Positions 35,999-44,626 of a stretch of 64,000 bases of DNA are shown in pieces. How positions within the stretch are numbered: position 1 is the first letter of the stretch; each line of letters opens with the position of its first letter. The translations under genes were made by a program, and so were the position numbers. The stretch lies in contig NZ_ARYL01000003.1 of NCBI RefSeq assembly GCF_000685295.1, positions 1 through 64,000 of the forward strand, in the 5' to 3' direction. This DNA comes from Hyphomonas oceanitis SCH89 (GTDB lineage Bacteria; Pseudomonadota; Alphaproteobacteria; Caulobacterales; Hyphomonadaceae). A model generated the notes under the pieces. The model was not told the origin of the DNA. It worked only from the letters and a program-made list of their open reading frames with translations, and searched no databases.

Positions 35999-36878
35999 AC
36001 TGTCCGGCATGACCGGCTTTGCCCGCGTCACGGGGGAAGCGTCCTGGGGCAGTTGGGCCTGGGAAGCGAAAAGCGTGAACGGGCGCAGCCTCGACGTGCG
36101 CGTGAACACGCCGCCGGGCTTCGACGCGCTGGAGCGCGGCGTTAAGGCGGCCGCGTCGAAACTGTTCAATCGCGGCTCGCTTCAGGTGTCGCTGCGAATC
36201 GACATGAGCGCGGGCGACGAGAAAGTCACCGTCAACGAGCCGCTTCTTGCGGCGCTCACGGATGCGGCGCAGGCGATACACGGCGTCGGTCTTTCCGGCG
36301 AGGCGATTGCGACGCTGATGACGCTGAAGGGCGTTGTGGAGACGGGCGGCAGCTCACTGCGCGAACTGGCGCAGGATGAAGCGGCGATTGCGACACTGAC
36401 GCAAGCGGCGGAGACCGCGCTTGCTGAGCTGGCTGCGGCGCGCCTCGCGGAGGGCGCTTCGCTCAAGGACCTGCTGACGGGCCTTGTGGGCGAGATGGAA
36501 GGCTTTGCCGCCAGCGCCGCGAAACTGGCCGAGGGCCAGCCTGCACTGCTGAAGGCGCGCCTGACGAAACAACTCGATGAACTCGATGCCGAGGGCCGCG
36601 TCGATGCGGACCGGGCGGCGGTGGAAATCGCGCTCAGCGCGGCGAAGGCCGATGTGCGCGAGGAGCTGGACCGCCTGTCGGCGCACTTTATCGGCGCGCG
36701 GGAATTGCTTGCTGCCGGTTCGCCGGCAGGTCGCAAGATCGACTTCCTGGCGCAGGAACTGAACCGCGAAGCCAACACACTTTGCTCGAAATCTGTCAGC
36801 CTGGATTTGACGAATGCCGGTCTCGGCCTCAAAGGGGTGATTGACCAGTTCAAGGAGCAGGCCGCGAATGTCGAATGA
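35991..36878 (+). CDS. yicC: YicC-family endoribonuclease
   Basis: A 295-residue protein. The N-terminal YicC_N domain starts LSGMTGFARVTGEASWGSWAWEAKSVNGRSLDVR, and the C-terminal DUF1732 domain includes GRKIDFLAQELNREANTLCSKS. E. coli YicC has been reported as a stress-related endoribonuclease. The gene overlaps mltG by 8 nt and gmk by 11 nt, an arrangement (mltG-yicC-gmk) seen widely in alphaproteobacteria. The middle is rich in Ala and Glu helices. Confidence 0.95.
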   Translation: MSELSGMTGFARVTGEASWGSWAWEAKSVNGRSLDVRVNTPPGFDALERGVKAAASKLFNRGSLQVSLRIDMSAGDEKVTVNEPLLAALTDAAQAIHGVGLSGEAIATLMTLKGVVETGGSSLRELAQDEAAIATLTQAAETALAELAAARLAEGASLKDLLTGLVGEMEGFAASAAKLAEGQPALLKARLTKQLDELDAEGRVDADRAAVEIALSAAKADVREELDRLSAHFIGARELLAAGSPAGRKIDFLAQELNREANTLCSKSVSLDLTNAGLGLKGVIDQFKEQAANVE

Positions 36879-37509
36879 GCAAATGGGAAAGCGCAGGGGG
36901 CTGATGCTCGTCCTGTCGAGCCCGTCGGGCGCAGGCAAGACGACGCTGTCGCACATGCTGCTGAACGAGTTCGAGGACGTGAACCTTTCGGTCTCCGCCA
37001 CGACGCGAAAGCCACGCCCGAACGAGCAGGAAGGCGCGCACTATCACTTCAAGTCCGTTGAGGACTTCAAGGGCATGATTGCGGGCCGTGAGTTCCTCGA
37101 ATGGGCCCATGTCTTCGACAAGTATTACGGCACGCCGCGCGCCGACACGGTGGCGAAGCTGGAGAGCGGCGAGGACATCCTGTTCGACGTCGACTGGCAG
37201 GGCGCCGATGCGCTGCATGACCAGATGCCGAACGATGTCGTCTCGGTCTTCATCCTGCCGCCCAGCATCGAGGAGCTGGAAGCGCGCCTCGCCGCCCGCG
37301 AGGGCTCGACGCCGGAAGACGTGGCCCGCCGCATGGTGGATGCGCGCCGCGAGATCATGCACTGGCGCCGCTATGACTATGCCATCGTCAACGACAATCT
37401 CGAGGAGGCGTACCAGCGCCTGCGCCGCATCCTGCTGGTGGAGCGCCTGAAACGGCTGCGCCAGCTGGACCTTGAAGACCATGTCCGCCGCCTCCTTGGC
37501 GAGGCCTGA
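36868..37509 (+). CDS. gmk: Guanylate kinase
   Basis: Phosphorylates GMP to GDP. The 213-residue protein has P-loop SSPSGAGKTTLS (residues about 17-28), the GMP-binding TTRKPRPNEQEGAHYHF segment and the DVDWQGADAL Walker B-like strand. The start at 36868 lies inside yicC and follows AAGGAG. The last part of the gene has a strong bias toward Arg codons, as common in gmk. Confidence 0.97.
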   Translation: MSNEQMGKRRGLMLVLSSPSGAGKTTLSHMLLNEFEDVNLSVSATTRKPRPNEQEGAHYHFKSVEDFKGMIAGREFLEWAHVFDKYYGTPRADTVAKLESGEDILFDVDWQGADALHDQMPNDVVSVFILPPSIEELEARLAAREGSTPEDVARRMVDARREIMHWRRYDYAIVNDNLEEAYQRLRRILLVERLKRLRQLDLEDHVRRLLGEA

Positions 37510-37562
37510 GACAACCGAACCGTTTAGCCGTTTTTGCAAGTCCTCCCGGAAAGGGCCAGCGC

Positions 37563-37781
37563 ATGACGAACGATAATGAACCGCAGACCGGTGGCCAGAT
37601 GCCTGAGCCGCCGGCCCCTCCGCCGCGCCCCAAGGCGAAGCGGGTGTGGCTCCTATGGCTGCTCCCGTTCGCAGGCATCGTCCTGATCGCCTGGTATGTC
37701 CTGCGCGGCGGCATGGACCGCTCGCACACATTCGAGGAAGTAACGGATATTGTGGTCGAGCCGTTTGACGGGAAGCCGTAA
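37563..37781 (+). CDS. Small single-pass membrane protein, unknown
   Basis: A 72-residue protein with a Pro-rich, charged N-terminal arm (about 25 residues), one hydrophobic helix (VWLLWLLPFAGIVLIAWYVL, about 28-47) and a short acidic C-terminus. No family recognised. GGAAAGGGCCAGC precedes the ATG. It lies 53 bp after gmk on the same strand and is followed by the repeat-rich region. Confidence 0.6.
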   Translation: MTNDNEPQTGGQMPEPPAPPPRPKAKRVWLLWLLPFAGIVLIAWYVLRGGMDRSHTFEEVTDIVVEPFDGKP

Positions 37782-37794
37782 GCAGTATGGCCGT

Positions 37795-37866
37795 ATCCCC
37801 GGCGAACGCCGGGGTCTCTTGCCTTTCTCCAATTGCCTGAGATCCCGGCTTTCGCCGGGAGCACGG
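37795..37866. repeat. Bipartite palindromic repeat, copy A
   Basis: Two hairpins in a row: CCCCGGC-GAAC-GCCGGGG (37797-37814) and TCCCGGC-TTTC-GCCGGGA (37843-37860), joined by a linker with AATTGCCTGAG. A second full copy is at 38755-38838 and a half copy at 39158-39197. The form resembles bacterial REP/BIME-type intergenic elements. Confidence 0.8.
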
Positions 37867-37894
37867 ATGTGGGGGGATCAGCCCTTTTAAGAAT

Positions 37895-38020
37895 TCCACT
37901 CACCTCCCGGGGATACCTGCGGAGGCAGGTATCCATGGACCGGGTTTTCCCAAAGCGCTGTGAGGCCCGGCCAGTCCATGGGCCCCTGCCTGCGCAGGGG
38001 CCACCGGGGGGAGCGTGGAG
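37895..38020. repeat. Compound palindromic element
   Basis: Contains hairpins GGATACCTGC/GCAGGTATCC (37911-37934) and GGCCCCTGC/GCAGGGGCC (37981-38002), plus an outer pairing CATGGAC (37934-37940) with GTCCATG (37974-37980). It is a single copy in this window. The rest of the 37782-38098 gap shows no gene. Confidence 0.65.
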
Positions 38021-38098
38021 TGTGCGAATTAGAGGGATGTGGGTGTGACCGGAAACGCCTGTCGGCGTCCGGCAAAGGGGTCTGATTGACTGTCGGAT

Positions 38099-38695
38099 TT
38101 AGCCGGATGTTTCCCAGCTTTTGAACGCGGTGCGGAGGAGTTCCGGCAGGGCTGTCGCGATGGCGCCAAGCTCTGGCGGCATGCGGTGTGTGCGTGTCAT
38201 GGGAAGTGCCATGGGTGCCGCTTCACCGGCCTTGCGCTGGCGTTCGAGGGTTCGGGCGAGGCGTTTGGCGTGAGCTTCGGGGGCGGCGAGCAGTTCCTGC
38301 AAAGCCGCGAGCCGGGCGAGGATTGGGGCGGCCTGAACGGGGCCGCAGGACCGCGCCGCAGTCGCAAGCCCGTCCCTGTCCATGTCCGGGCCCAAGACGC
38401 GGGGCGCCAGGCCGGTGAGGCGGCCCGAGGCCTTGGTTTCGACGCGCTCGGTATCCGGATGATGCCCGGACGATGCCCGAATAGTAACCGGCGGCAGCAC
38501 GAGCCCGAGGGCCATGAGCACGAGCAGGCGCCGGATGATGATTTCGAGCCGGGCGAGTTCGGCGCGGGCCCGCTGGGCGAGGGTGCGTTTCAGGGTGGAA
38601 GGGTTGAGGTGGGCGCTCGTCATCACGGCGACGTTCGCCAGCGCGCGTTGCGCGTGGGCGATGCCGTGGGTGACGAAGGCGGTAGGATTGGTCAT
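38099..38695 (-). CDS. Hypothetical protein flanked by repeats
   Basis: A 198-residue protein of unknown function. Visible features are an Arg/Leu-rich helical stretch with one hydrophobic segment (LLVLMALGLVLPPV, about 57-70), an Ala/Leu/Arg-rich second half and Cys at about 116. No ribosome binding site is convincing before the ATG. Codon choice is compatible with coding, but the antisense frame is also open for most of the length, so I hold it as probable rather than certain. Both sides carry palindromic repeats. Confidence 0.5.
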   Translation of the reverse strand: MTNPTAFVTHGIAHAQRALANVAVMTSAHLNPSTLKRTLAQRARAELARLEIIIRRLLVLMALGLVLPPVTIRASSGHHPDTERVETKASGRLTGLAPRVLGPDMDRDGLATAARSCGPVQAAPILARLAALQELLAAPEAHAKRLARTLERQRKAGEAAPMALPMTRTHRMPPELGAIATALPELLRTAFKSWETSG

Positions 38696-38754
38696 GGCGG
38701 CCAGTATAGGCCGGGCGGGATTAGGGTTGGATAAGGTGGAGGAAATCTCGTCCG

Positions 38755-38838
38755 CATCCCCGGCGAAAGCCGGGGTCTCTCGCGGGTGAAAACTTTCTTC
38801 AATTGCCTGAGGTCCCGGCGTTCGCCGGGACTGCGGTG
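38755..38838. repeat. Bipartite palindromic repeat, copy B
   Basis: Same order as copy A: CCCCGGC-GAAA-GCCGGGG (38758-38775), a linker, then TTCAATTGCCTGAGG and GTCCCGGCGTTCGCCGGGAC. Sequence identity with copy A extends through the linker end (AATTGCCTGAG) and the GGTCTC after the first hairpin. Confidence 0.8.
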
Positions 38839-38862
38839 TGTGTGGGGAATGGGAGTGAAGCG

Positions 38863-38969
38863 CTCACCCTGAGCGAAGTCGGAGGGCGGGCGCGGGCTTC
38901 CTCTTTTCATCGCACGGGGTGCGTGTTTCGATCCCCGCCTTCGCGAGGACAGGCTTCGCTCAGGATGAG
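38863..38969. repeat. Diverged inverted repeat (CCTGAGCGAAG family)
   Basis: CTCACCCTGAGCGAAGTC (38863-38880) is matched in inverted form by GCTTCGCTCAGGATGAG (38953-38969). The same core forms the perfect inverted repeat at 44517-44595, so this is a decayed copy with a longer centre. Confidence 0.65.
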
Positions 38970-39011
38970 GCCCTTAGGGAGGTTTGCGCTCGGCGCCGTG
39001 ATACCTGCAGT

Positions 39012-39136
39012 GCGCTCCCTTCTCCCTTGGGAGAAGGGAGGGGATGAGGGGAAATGTCGGCGCTGCGAGCGGCGGGGCTTGTGGGACGTTCCGTGACCCC
39101 TCACCCCCGGCCCCTCTCCCAGAAGGGAGAGGGGGG
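39012..39136. repeat. Nested palindromes, CTCCC/GGGAG type
   Basis: CTCCCTTCTCCC-TT-GGGAGAAGGGAG (39015-39040, 12-bp arms) and CCCCTCTCCC-AGAA-GGGAGAGGGG (39111-39134, 10-bp arms) flank a central part; GGGATGAGGGG and CCCCTCACCC between them also pair. The 38696-39217 gap holds only such repeats, no gene that I can support. Confidence 0.7.
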
Positions 39137-39157
39137 CGCGCGGGGCTAGGCTCGGTT

Positions 39158-39197
39158 CTTCTATTGCCTGAGGTCCCGGCTTTTGCCGGGACTGTGG
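39158..39197. repeat. Half copy of the bipartite repeat (copy C)
   Basis: Only the second module is present: CTATTGCCTGAGG followed by GTCCCGGC-TTTT-GCCGGGAC and TGTGG. It matches copy B closely and lies 21 bp after the end of the S10 peptidase gene. Confidence 0.75.
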
Positions 39198-39217
39198 TTT
39201 GGGGGGAGTGGCGCTGC

Positions 39218-40759
39218 CTAATCCGGACGGGCGTCCTTCAGGTTGCCGGCGTAGAAGGTGCGGATGTCGGCGACCAGCGCGTCCATTGCGCCGTCGTTGA
39301 GGTACATCATGTGGCCGCCCTGATAGTAGGTGAGGGCGACGCGGTCCTGCGGGATGCCATAGCGGCCGAATGTGATCTCTGCATCGAAGAAGGGGCAGAT
39401 CAGGTCGTAATAGCCGCTGGCCACCATGACTTTCAGGGCCGTGTTGTGGCGCATCGCGGTCGTCAGCTGGCGGCCGACATTGACGTAATGCGGCTCCCAG
39501 GATTCGCCTTCCGCCTTGTCGTCAAAATCCCATTGCGAGCCTGCCTCGTTGCTGGACACCATGTACGGGCGGTCCATCTCGACGCCGAGATCGGTCGACA
39601 GGTACTGGTTCATCAGCGCGGAATAGGCGGAGCTGACGAAATAGCTCGCTGCGTCGTCTTCCGGGGTCTCGGCGATATCGTCGGCCTCGTCGCCGGCATA
39701 GCGGCCATCGAGGCGGCCGAGGGCGAGGCCCCTGTCGCGCAGCAATTCCTTCTGGAAACGCGGCATCAGAATGCGCAGGCTGGAGCGCTCGATATAGACG
39801 GGATCAAGGCCGGTGAAATAGGCGAGCCGGTCGCGGATATGCGCGCGTTCATCCGGGCTGAGACGGTCGCCCTTGAGCAGGGCCGGGCCATATTCATCGC
39901 GGGCAAAGGCGCGGGCCTCGCCGAGGAAATCGGCCTGGGCCACGCCCTGGCCAGCCTTGCCGTGATATTGCGCGGCGGCGGCCATGCTCGGCAGGTAGGT
40001 GATGTAGGAATAGACATTGTCGTCGACCGAGGTGGAGCCCTCATAGTCGAGCGCCTGCGAGATCAGCACGATGCCGTTGAGGGCGATATCGACGTCGCCT
40101 GTGGTCAGTTCATTGGCGAGATAGGCGGCGCGGGTGGTGCCGAAACTTTCGCCGGCGAGGTATTTCGGGGCGTTCCAGCGCTTGTGCTTGGTGATCCAGA
40201 TGCGGATGAACTCGGCAATCGAGCTGGCGTCGCCGTCTTCGTTCCAATAGTCCGCGTTTTCGCCATCGCCGACGACGCGGCTGTAGCCGGTGCCGACGGG
40301 ATCGATGAAGACAAGGTCGGTGACGTTGAGCATGGATTGTTCATTGTCGAGGAGCCTGTAGGGCGCGGCGCCATCATCCGCGTCGGCATCGCTGGCGACT
40401 TCAACGCGCTTCGGGCCGAGCAGGCCGAGGTTCAGCCAGACGGAGGCCGAGCCGGGGCCGCCATTGAAGACGAAGGTGACGGGCCGGTCGGCGCCTGCAT
40501 TGTCGCGGATATAGGAAATGGTGAAGAGGCTGGCGGCGGGGTCGCCTTCCTCGTTGGCGATATAGGTTTCGCCCGCTTCGACATGATAGGCGATTTTCTG
40601 GCCGCCGAAGACGCCGCTATGCTTGCTCTCGAACATGACCGGATCGGGGACGGGTTTGGATTCGGTCTTTTCGTCGTCCGGTTTGGCGGTCTCCGGGTCG
40701 GCAAAGGCAGGCGTGGCAAAGGCCATTACCAGGGCCATGAACAGGGCGCGCATCATCAT
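39218..40759 (-). CDS. Serine carboxypeptidase (S10 family), exported
   Basis: A 513-residue peptidase with a signal peptide (cleaved near AFA-DP, residue 20). The S10 signature FVFNGGPGSASVWLNLG (about 97-113), nucleophile Ser205 in AGESFGTTRAAYLA, Asp in SGYYDLICPF and His in YYQGGHMMY form the triad. It removes C-terminal residues from peptides in the periplasm or outside. GGAGAGAT precedes three consecutive ATGs; the first is used here. It is divergent from the CNT transporter with a 241-bp gap. Confidence 0.93.
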   Translation of the reverse strand: MMMRALFMALVMAFATPAFADPETAKPDDEKTESKPVPDPVMFESKHSGVFGGQKIAYHVEAGETYIANEEGDPAASLFTISYIRDNAGADRPVTFVFNGGPGSASVWLNLGLLGPKRVEVASDADADDGAAPYRLLDNEQSMLNVTDLVFIDPVGTGYSRVVGDGENADYWNEDGDASSIAEFIRIWITKHKRWNAPKYLAGESFGTTRAAYLANELTTGDVDIALNGIVLISQALDYEGSTSVDDNVYSYITYLPSMAAAAQYHGKAGQGVAQADFLGEARAFARDEYGPALLKGDRLSPDERAHIRDRLAYFTGLDPVYIERSSLRILMPRFQKELLRDRGLALGRLDGRYAGDEADDIAETPEDDAASYFVSSAYSALMNQYLSTDLGVEMDRPYMVSSNEAGSQWDFDDKAEGESWEPHYVNVGRQLTTAMRHNTALKVMVASGYYDLICPFFDAEITFGRYGIPQDRVALTYYQGGHMMYLNDGAMDALVADIRTFYAGNLKDARPD

Positions 40760-41000
40760 ATCTCTCCGTCCGGGGGCCCACGGCATGACCGGGGCAGGCT
40801 TGCGGTTTGGAAGGGAGATACTTGATTGTAAAGGTAAAAACCAGTCGCCGGAGCGCGGGGGCGTCAAAGCGCCCCGGGTTTTGGTGCCACGGTTTCCGGC
40901 AACATGGCGCGAGACGCGCTGTGGCGCACCTGCGTGCTTTCCATTCACGACTGTGGCGGCTAAGTCTTAGAGGGTTGAGATCGGGCAAGGGAGCGTGTGG

Positions 41001-42287
41001 ATGCCAGCAGGGTTTGAATGGGGTTGGGACAATGCGCGGGCACTGCTCGGCATTGCGGTCATCTTCGCCATCGCATGGAGCCTCAGCGAGAACCGCAAGG
41101 CGTTCCCCTGGAAGATCGTTCTGGGATCTGTCGCCATACAGTTTGCCTTTGCGCTCGTCCTGTTCGGCATTCCAGTCGTGCGCGATGCGCTGTTTGCCGC
41201 AAACATGGTGGTCGATGGCCTCATCGCCGCAACGGCGTATGGCACAGAGTTCGTATTTGGCCCCATCTTCGGGACGCAGGCCGGATGGGAAGGCTTTACA
41301 GGCCAGCCGGGGCCCATTTTCGCCGTGCACCTCCTGCCGCTGATCATCGTCGTCGCGTCGCTGTCCGCCGTGCTTTGGCACTGGCATATCCTGCGCTGGG
41401 TAACCAAGGGCTTTGCCAGCGTGTTCCGGCGCTTCATGGGGCTGGGCGGGGCAACCTCGCTGGCCGTGGCGGCGAATGTGTTCATGGGCATGACCGAGGC
41501 GCCGATCCTGATCAAACCGTACATCAAGGGCATGACGCGGTCTGAAATCTTCATCATGATGACGGCTGGCTTCGCCACCGTGGCGGGTAGCGTTCTGGTG
41601 CTCTACGGGGTGTTCCTGAAGGACGTATTGCCGAATGCGCTGGGCCAGCTGCTGGCCGCATCGCTGATCGCGGCGCCGGCCGCCGTGGCGCTCGCTTTGG
41701 TCATGGTGCCCGAGACGGTGGACGAGACGCAGCGCGCCCACGAGCCTGATTTCGAATATGATTCCACGATGGATGCTTTCTCGACCGGCGCCAGCGACGG
41801 CCTGAAAATCATCGCCAATATCGTGACCATGCTGATCGCGGCCTTTGCGGCGCTTTACCTTGTGAACCTCGGCCTCGGCGCCTTGCCGGATTTCGGCGGC
41901 GCGCCGCTTTCCATCGAGCGCATCCTCGGATGGATCTTCGCGCCTGTCATGTACATGATTGGCGTGCCGATGGGCGAGGCGGCGCAGTCTGGCTCGCTGA
42001 TGGGCATCAAGACGGTGCTGACCGAGTTCGTCGCCTTCCTGCAGCTGTCGGGTGATGCGGCCGAGGGCCTCAGCCCGCGCGCGCGGATGATCACGGCGCA
42101 TGCGATCTGCGGCTTCGCGAACTTTGGCTCCATCGGCATCCTGCTCGGCGGGCTCAGCATTATCGAACCGACACGGCGCTCGACCTTCCTTGAGCTGGCG
42201 TGGAAGACGCTGCTGGCGGGAACGCTGGCAACATGTATTTCCGGCGCGATTGTCGGCGCGCTGCCGTTCGCACTGTTTGCGCACTGA
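41001..42287 (+). CDS. Concentrative nucleoside transporter (CNT/NupC family)
   Basis: A 428-residue inner-membrane Na+- or H+-coupled nucleoside importer with about ten helices. Family marks are the substrate loop MGMTEAPILIKPYIKGMT (Gly163-Met164-Thr165-Glu166) and the ICGFANFGSIGILLGG helix. Most pyrimidine-preferring CNTs have Gln where Met164 stands; human purine-selective CNT2 has Gly-Met at the matching place. I chose ATG 41001 (GGGAG 7 nt upstream) over a GTG at 40995. The TonB receptor follows after 80 bp. The upstream gap 40760-41000 holds a 6-bp hairpin (40858-40875) but no gene. Confidence 0.95.
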   Translation: MPAGFEWGWDNARALLGIAVIFAIAWSLSENRKAFPWKIVLGSVAIQFAFALVLFGIPVVRDALFAANMVVDGLIAATAYGTEFVFGPIFGTQAGWEGFTGQPGPIFAVHLLPLIIVVASLSAVLWHWHILRWVTKGFASVFRRFMGLGGATSLAVAANVFMGMTEAPILIKPYIKGMTRSEIFIMMTAGFATVAGSVLVLYGVFLKDVLPNALGQLLAASLIAAPAAVALALVMVPETVDETQRAHEPDFEYDSTMDAFSTGASDGLKIIANIVTMLIAAFAALYLVNLGLGALPDFGGAPLSIERILGWIFAPVMYMIGVPMGEAAQSGSLMGIKTVLTEFVAFLQLSGDAAEGLSPRARMITAHAICGFANFGSIGILLGGLSIIEPTRRSTFLELAWKTLLAGTLATCISGAIVGALPFALFAH

Positions 42288-42367
42288 GCTGACGCTCGGG
42301 GAGGGCTCGCCAAGGGGCGGGGATCGCCCTAAGTCTCGGACATTGCAACCAAGCCGAAGGGTTTTCC

Positions 42368-44506
42368 ATGCCGCACCGACTGATTGCGACCTCCGCCAGC
42401 CTTGCCGTTCTGGCGACATGTCTTGCGGGGCAGGCGGCAGCGCAGGAGGGTCCTGACGAGCCAGAACCTGAACTGGTCTGCGTTTTGATGATGCAGCACA
42501 TTGAAGTGGAGGATGATCTAGATTTATCCCGACCGGATAGTTCACGCTGCAAAAATGTGCATCGCCGAATGAAGCCAATCAAGGTGTACGGGGATCGTCA
42601 GTTCAGCGATCCCGGCAGCTTCTCCGCTGCTACCAGCAAGGATATCGCCGACACGCTCGCCGATCACCCCGCTGAGATTCTGAACACGCTGCCGGGCGTC
42701 AACATCCAAATGAATTCCGGGCAGGAGCATTTGATTGCCATCCGCTCGCCGGTGCTGACCGGCGGGGCAGGACAGGGCAGTTTCCTGATCCTCGAGAATG
42801 GCGTGCCGACGCGCTCGCCCGCCTTTGGCAACGTCAACAGCCTGATGGAGCCGCATCATGAAGTGGCCGAGGCCATCGAAGTGGTGCGCGGGCCGGGGAG
42901 CGCCAAATATGGCTCGAACGCGGTGCACGGCCTCGTCAACGTCATCCTCGGCAAGCCGGGCGATGGCGGCTTTGCCAGCGCGAGCTATGGCACGCTGGGG
43001 CGCTATCGCAGTGACGCAGCGCTGGACGATGGCGAGCATGTGCGCCTTGGCCTGTCTCTGCAGCACGATAATGGCTGGCGCGACAATACCGGCATGGACC
43101 AGCAGAAATTCTCTGCCGTTGGCGCCTATACGCTGGGTGGATGGGATGTGACGCCATGGTTGTCGGCTTCGAACCTGAATCAGGAATCGGCGGGCTTTGT
43201 GAATGGCACCGACAGCTACAAGGACCGTGATCTCGTCAAGCAGAATCCGAACCCGGAAGCCTATCGCGACGCATGGTCGGCGCGGCTTGGCATGCGGGCG
43301 GAGCGGGACCTGGGGCCGGGCACGCTGGTGCTGACGCCCTATGCGCATGCCCAAGCGATGATCTTCTCGCAGCACTTCCTGCCAAATGGCGGCGTCGAGA
43401 AGAATGGCCACACGGGCGGCGGCCTGATGGCGCGCTATGGCTGGCAGGCGAGCGATAATGTCGAGCTGCGTCTTGGCGCAGATGTGGATGTTGCGAGCGG
43501 TTACCTGAAGGAGATCCAGCCGGACCCGTTCGGCTTTTTTCCGGGCGACGGGCGCTTCCCGCAGGGCGTCCACTATGACTACACGGTCGACACGACCGAG
43601 CTGGCGCTATGGGGCGAGGCGGAGTTTGCGCTGGGCAACAATGTCAGCGTGCTGGCGGGCCTTCGCGGCGAGACGCATGAATATGATTATTCGACCGATG
43701 CGCCGGTGGGCATCAATGGCCGGTTCAATGTGCCGGCCGACAGGACGGATGATTTTGACCTGCTGACGCCGAAGCTCGGCCTGATCTGGTCGCCGGGCGA
43801 TGTGAGCTATTACGTGAACTATGCGCGCGGCGAGCGGGCGCCACAGGCCTCCGATCTCTACCGGCTGCAGGATAAGCAGGTGGCCGGCCAGGTGCAGACC
43901 GAGACGCTGGATAGCGTGGAAGTCGGTGCGCGCGGCAGCGCCGTGGACGGACGGCTTGTGTTCGATGTGGCTGCCTACTGGATGGACAAGGAGAATTTCT
44001 TCTTCCGCGATAGTGACGGCCTCAACGTGCCGGACGGATCGACGCGCCATGTCGGCGTGGAGGCCGCAGCGGCGTTCGATATTACCGATACGCTGGCGCT
44101 GAAGGGCAATGTAAGCTGGTCTGACCAGACTTATACGTTCGACCGGATCGTCAACAGTTCGGCCACTGGAATCATCCGCGATGGCAACCAGATCGACACG
44201 GCGCCGGAATGGCTGGCCGATGCCTCGCTCGACTGGCAGGCGACAGAGGCGCTGAGCCTCTCCTTGTCGGTGGAACATGTCGGCGAATATTTCATGGATC
44301 CCGCCAATACGGCGACCTATCCGGGGCACACGATCCTGGCGGCGCGTGGTTCCTATGCCTTTAGTGAGGGGACGGAAGTGTTCCTGATCGTGCGTAATCT
44401 GACGGACGAGGCCTATGCCGACCGCGCGGACCTCGCCTTCGGCAATGGTCGCTACTTCCCAGGCGAGCCGCTCAATGCGACGCTGGGCGTGAGGAAGACA
44501 TTCTAG
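42368..44506 (+). CDS. TonB-dependent outer-membrane receptor
   Basis: A 712-residue receptor with signal peptide (AQA-AAQ near 21-26), plug domain (DIADTLADHPAEILNTLPGVNIQ through VRGPGSAKYGSNAVHGLVNVI, about 90-195) and a beta-barrel ending in the terminal Phe motif GVRKTF. Before the plug is an unusual acidic stretch with two Cys (VCVLMMQ and SSRCKN) at about 37-61, preceding the TonB-box-like IKVYG. It follows the CNT transporter on the same strand, suggesting outer-membrane uptake of a nucleoside-type ligand, but the ligand is not readable from sequence. Confidence 0.93.
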   Translation: MPHRLIATSASLAVLATCLAGQAAAQEGPDEPEPELVCVLMMQHIEVEDDLDLSRPDSSRCKNVHRRMKPIKVYGDRQFSDPGSFSAATSKDIADTLADHPAEILNTLPGVNIQMNSGQEHLIAIRSPVLTGGAGQGSFLILENGVPTRSPAFGNVNSLMEPHHEVAEAIEVVRGPGSAKYGSNAVHGLVNVILGKPGDGGFASASYGTLGRYRSDAALDDGEHVRLGLSLQHDNGWRDNTGMDQQKFSAVGAYTLGGWDVTPWLSASNLNQESAGFVNGTDSYKDRDLVKQNPNPEAYRDAWSARLGMRAERDLGPGTLVLTPYAHAQAMIFSQHFLPNGGVEKNGHTGGGLMARYGWQASDNVELRLGADVDVASGYLKEIQPDPFGFFPGDGRFPQGVHYDYTVDTTELALWGEAEFALGNNVSVLAGLRGETHEYDYSTDAPVGINGRFNVPADRTDDFDLLTPKLGLIWSPGDVSYYVNYARGERAPQASDLYRLQDKQVAGQVQTETLDSVEVGARGSAVDGRLVFDVAAYWMDKENFFFRDSDGLNVPDGSTRHVGVEAAAAFDITDTLALKGNVSWSDQTYTFDRIVNSSATGIIRDGNQIDTAPEWLADASLDWQATEALSLSLSVEHVGEYFMDPANTATYPGHTILAARGSYAFSEGTEVFLIVRNLTDEAYADRADLAFGNGRYFPGEPLNATLGVRKTF

Positions 44507-44516
44507 GATATGGCAG

Positions 44517-44595
44517 GCTCATCCTGAGCGAAGTCGAAGGACGAGCCGGGAGATCGTAAGCACGCGCTCGTCCTTCGACTTCGCTCAGGATGAGC
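44517..44595. repeat. 29-bp perfect inverted repeat
   Basis: Arms at 44517-44545 and 44567-44595 are exact complements around a 21-nt centre; the core is CCTGAGCGAAGTCGAAGG. It lies 11 bp after the TonB receptor stop and could end transcription or stabilise the mRNA. No T run follows. A diverged relative is at 38863-38969. Confidence 0.9.
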
Positions 44596-44626
44596 GCTAC
44601 GATAATGAAAAGGGAGAGAGAAACAG

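Noticed and set aside
37782-39217. Possible CRISPR array
   Set aside because: Repeats are palindromic, irregular in spacing and of different types, with no constant spacer length and no cas genes.
39044-40825. 593-codon open frame on the plus strand
   Set aside because: Mirror of the S10 carboxypeptidase; starts in repeat DNA and has no motif.
40617-42578. 653-codon open frame on the minus strand
   Set aside because: Antisense to the CNT transporter; Arg/His-rich composition typical of artefacts.
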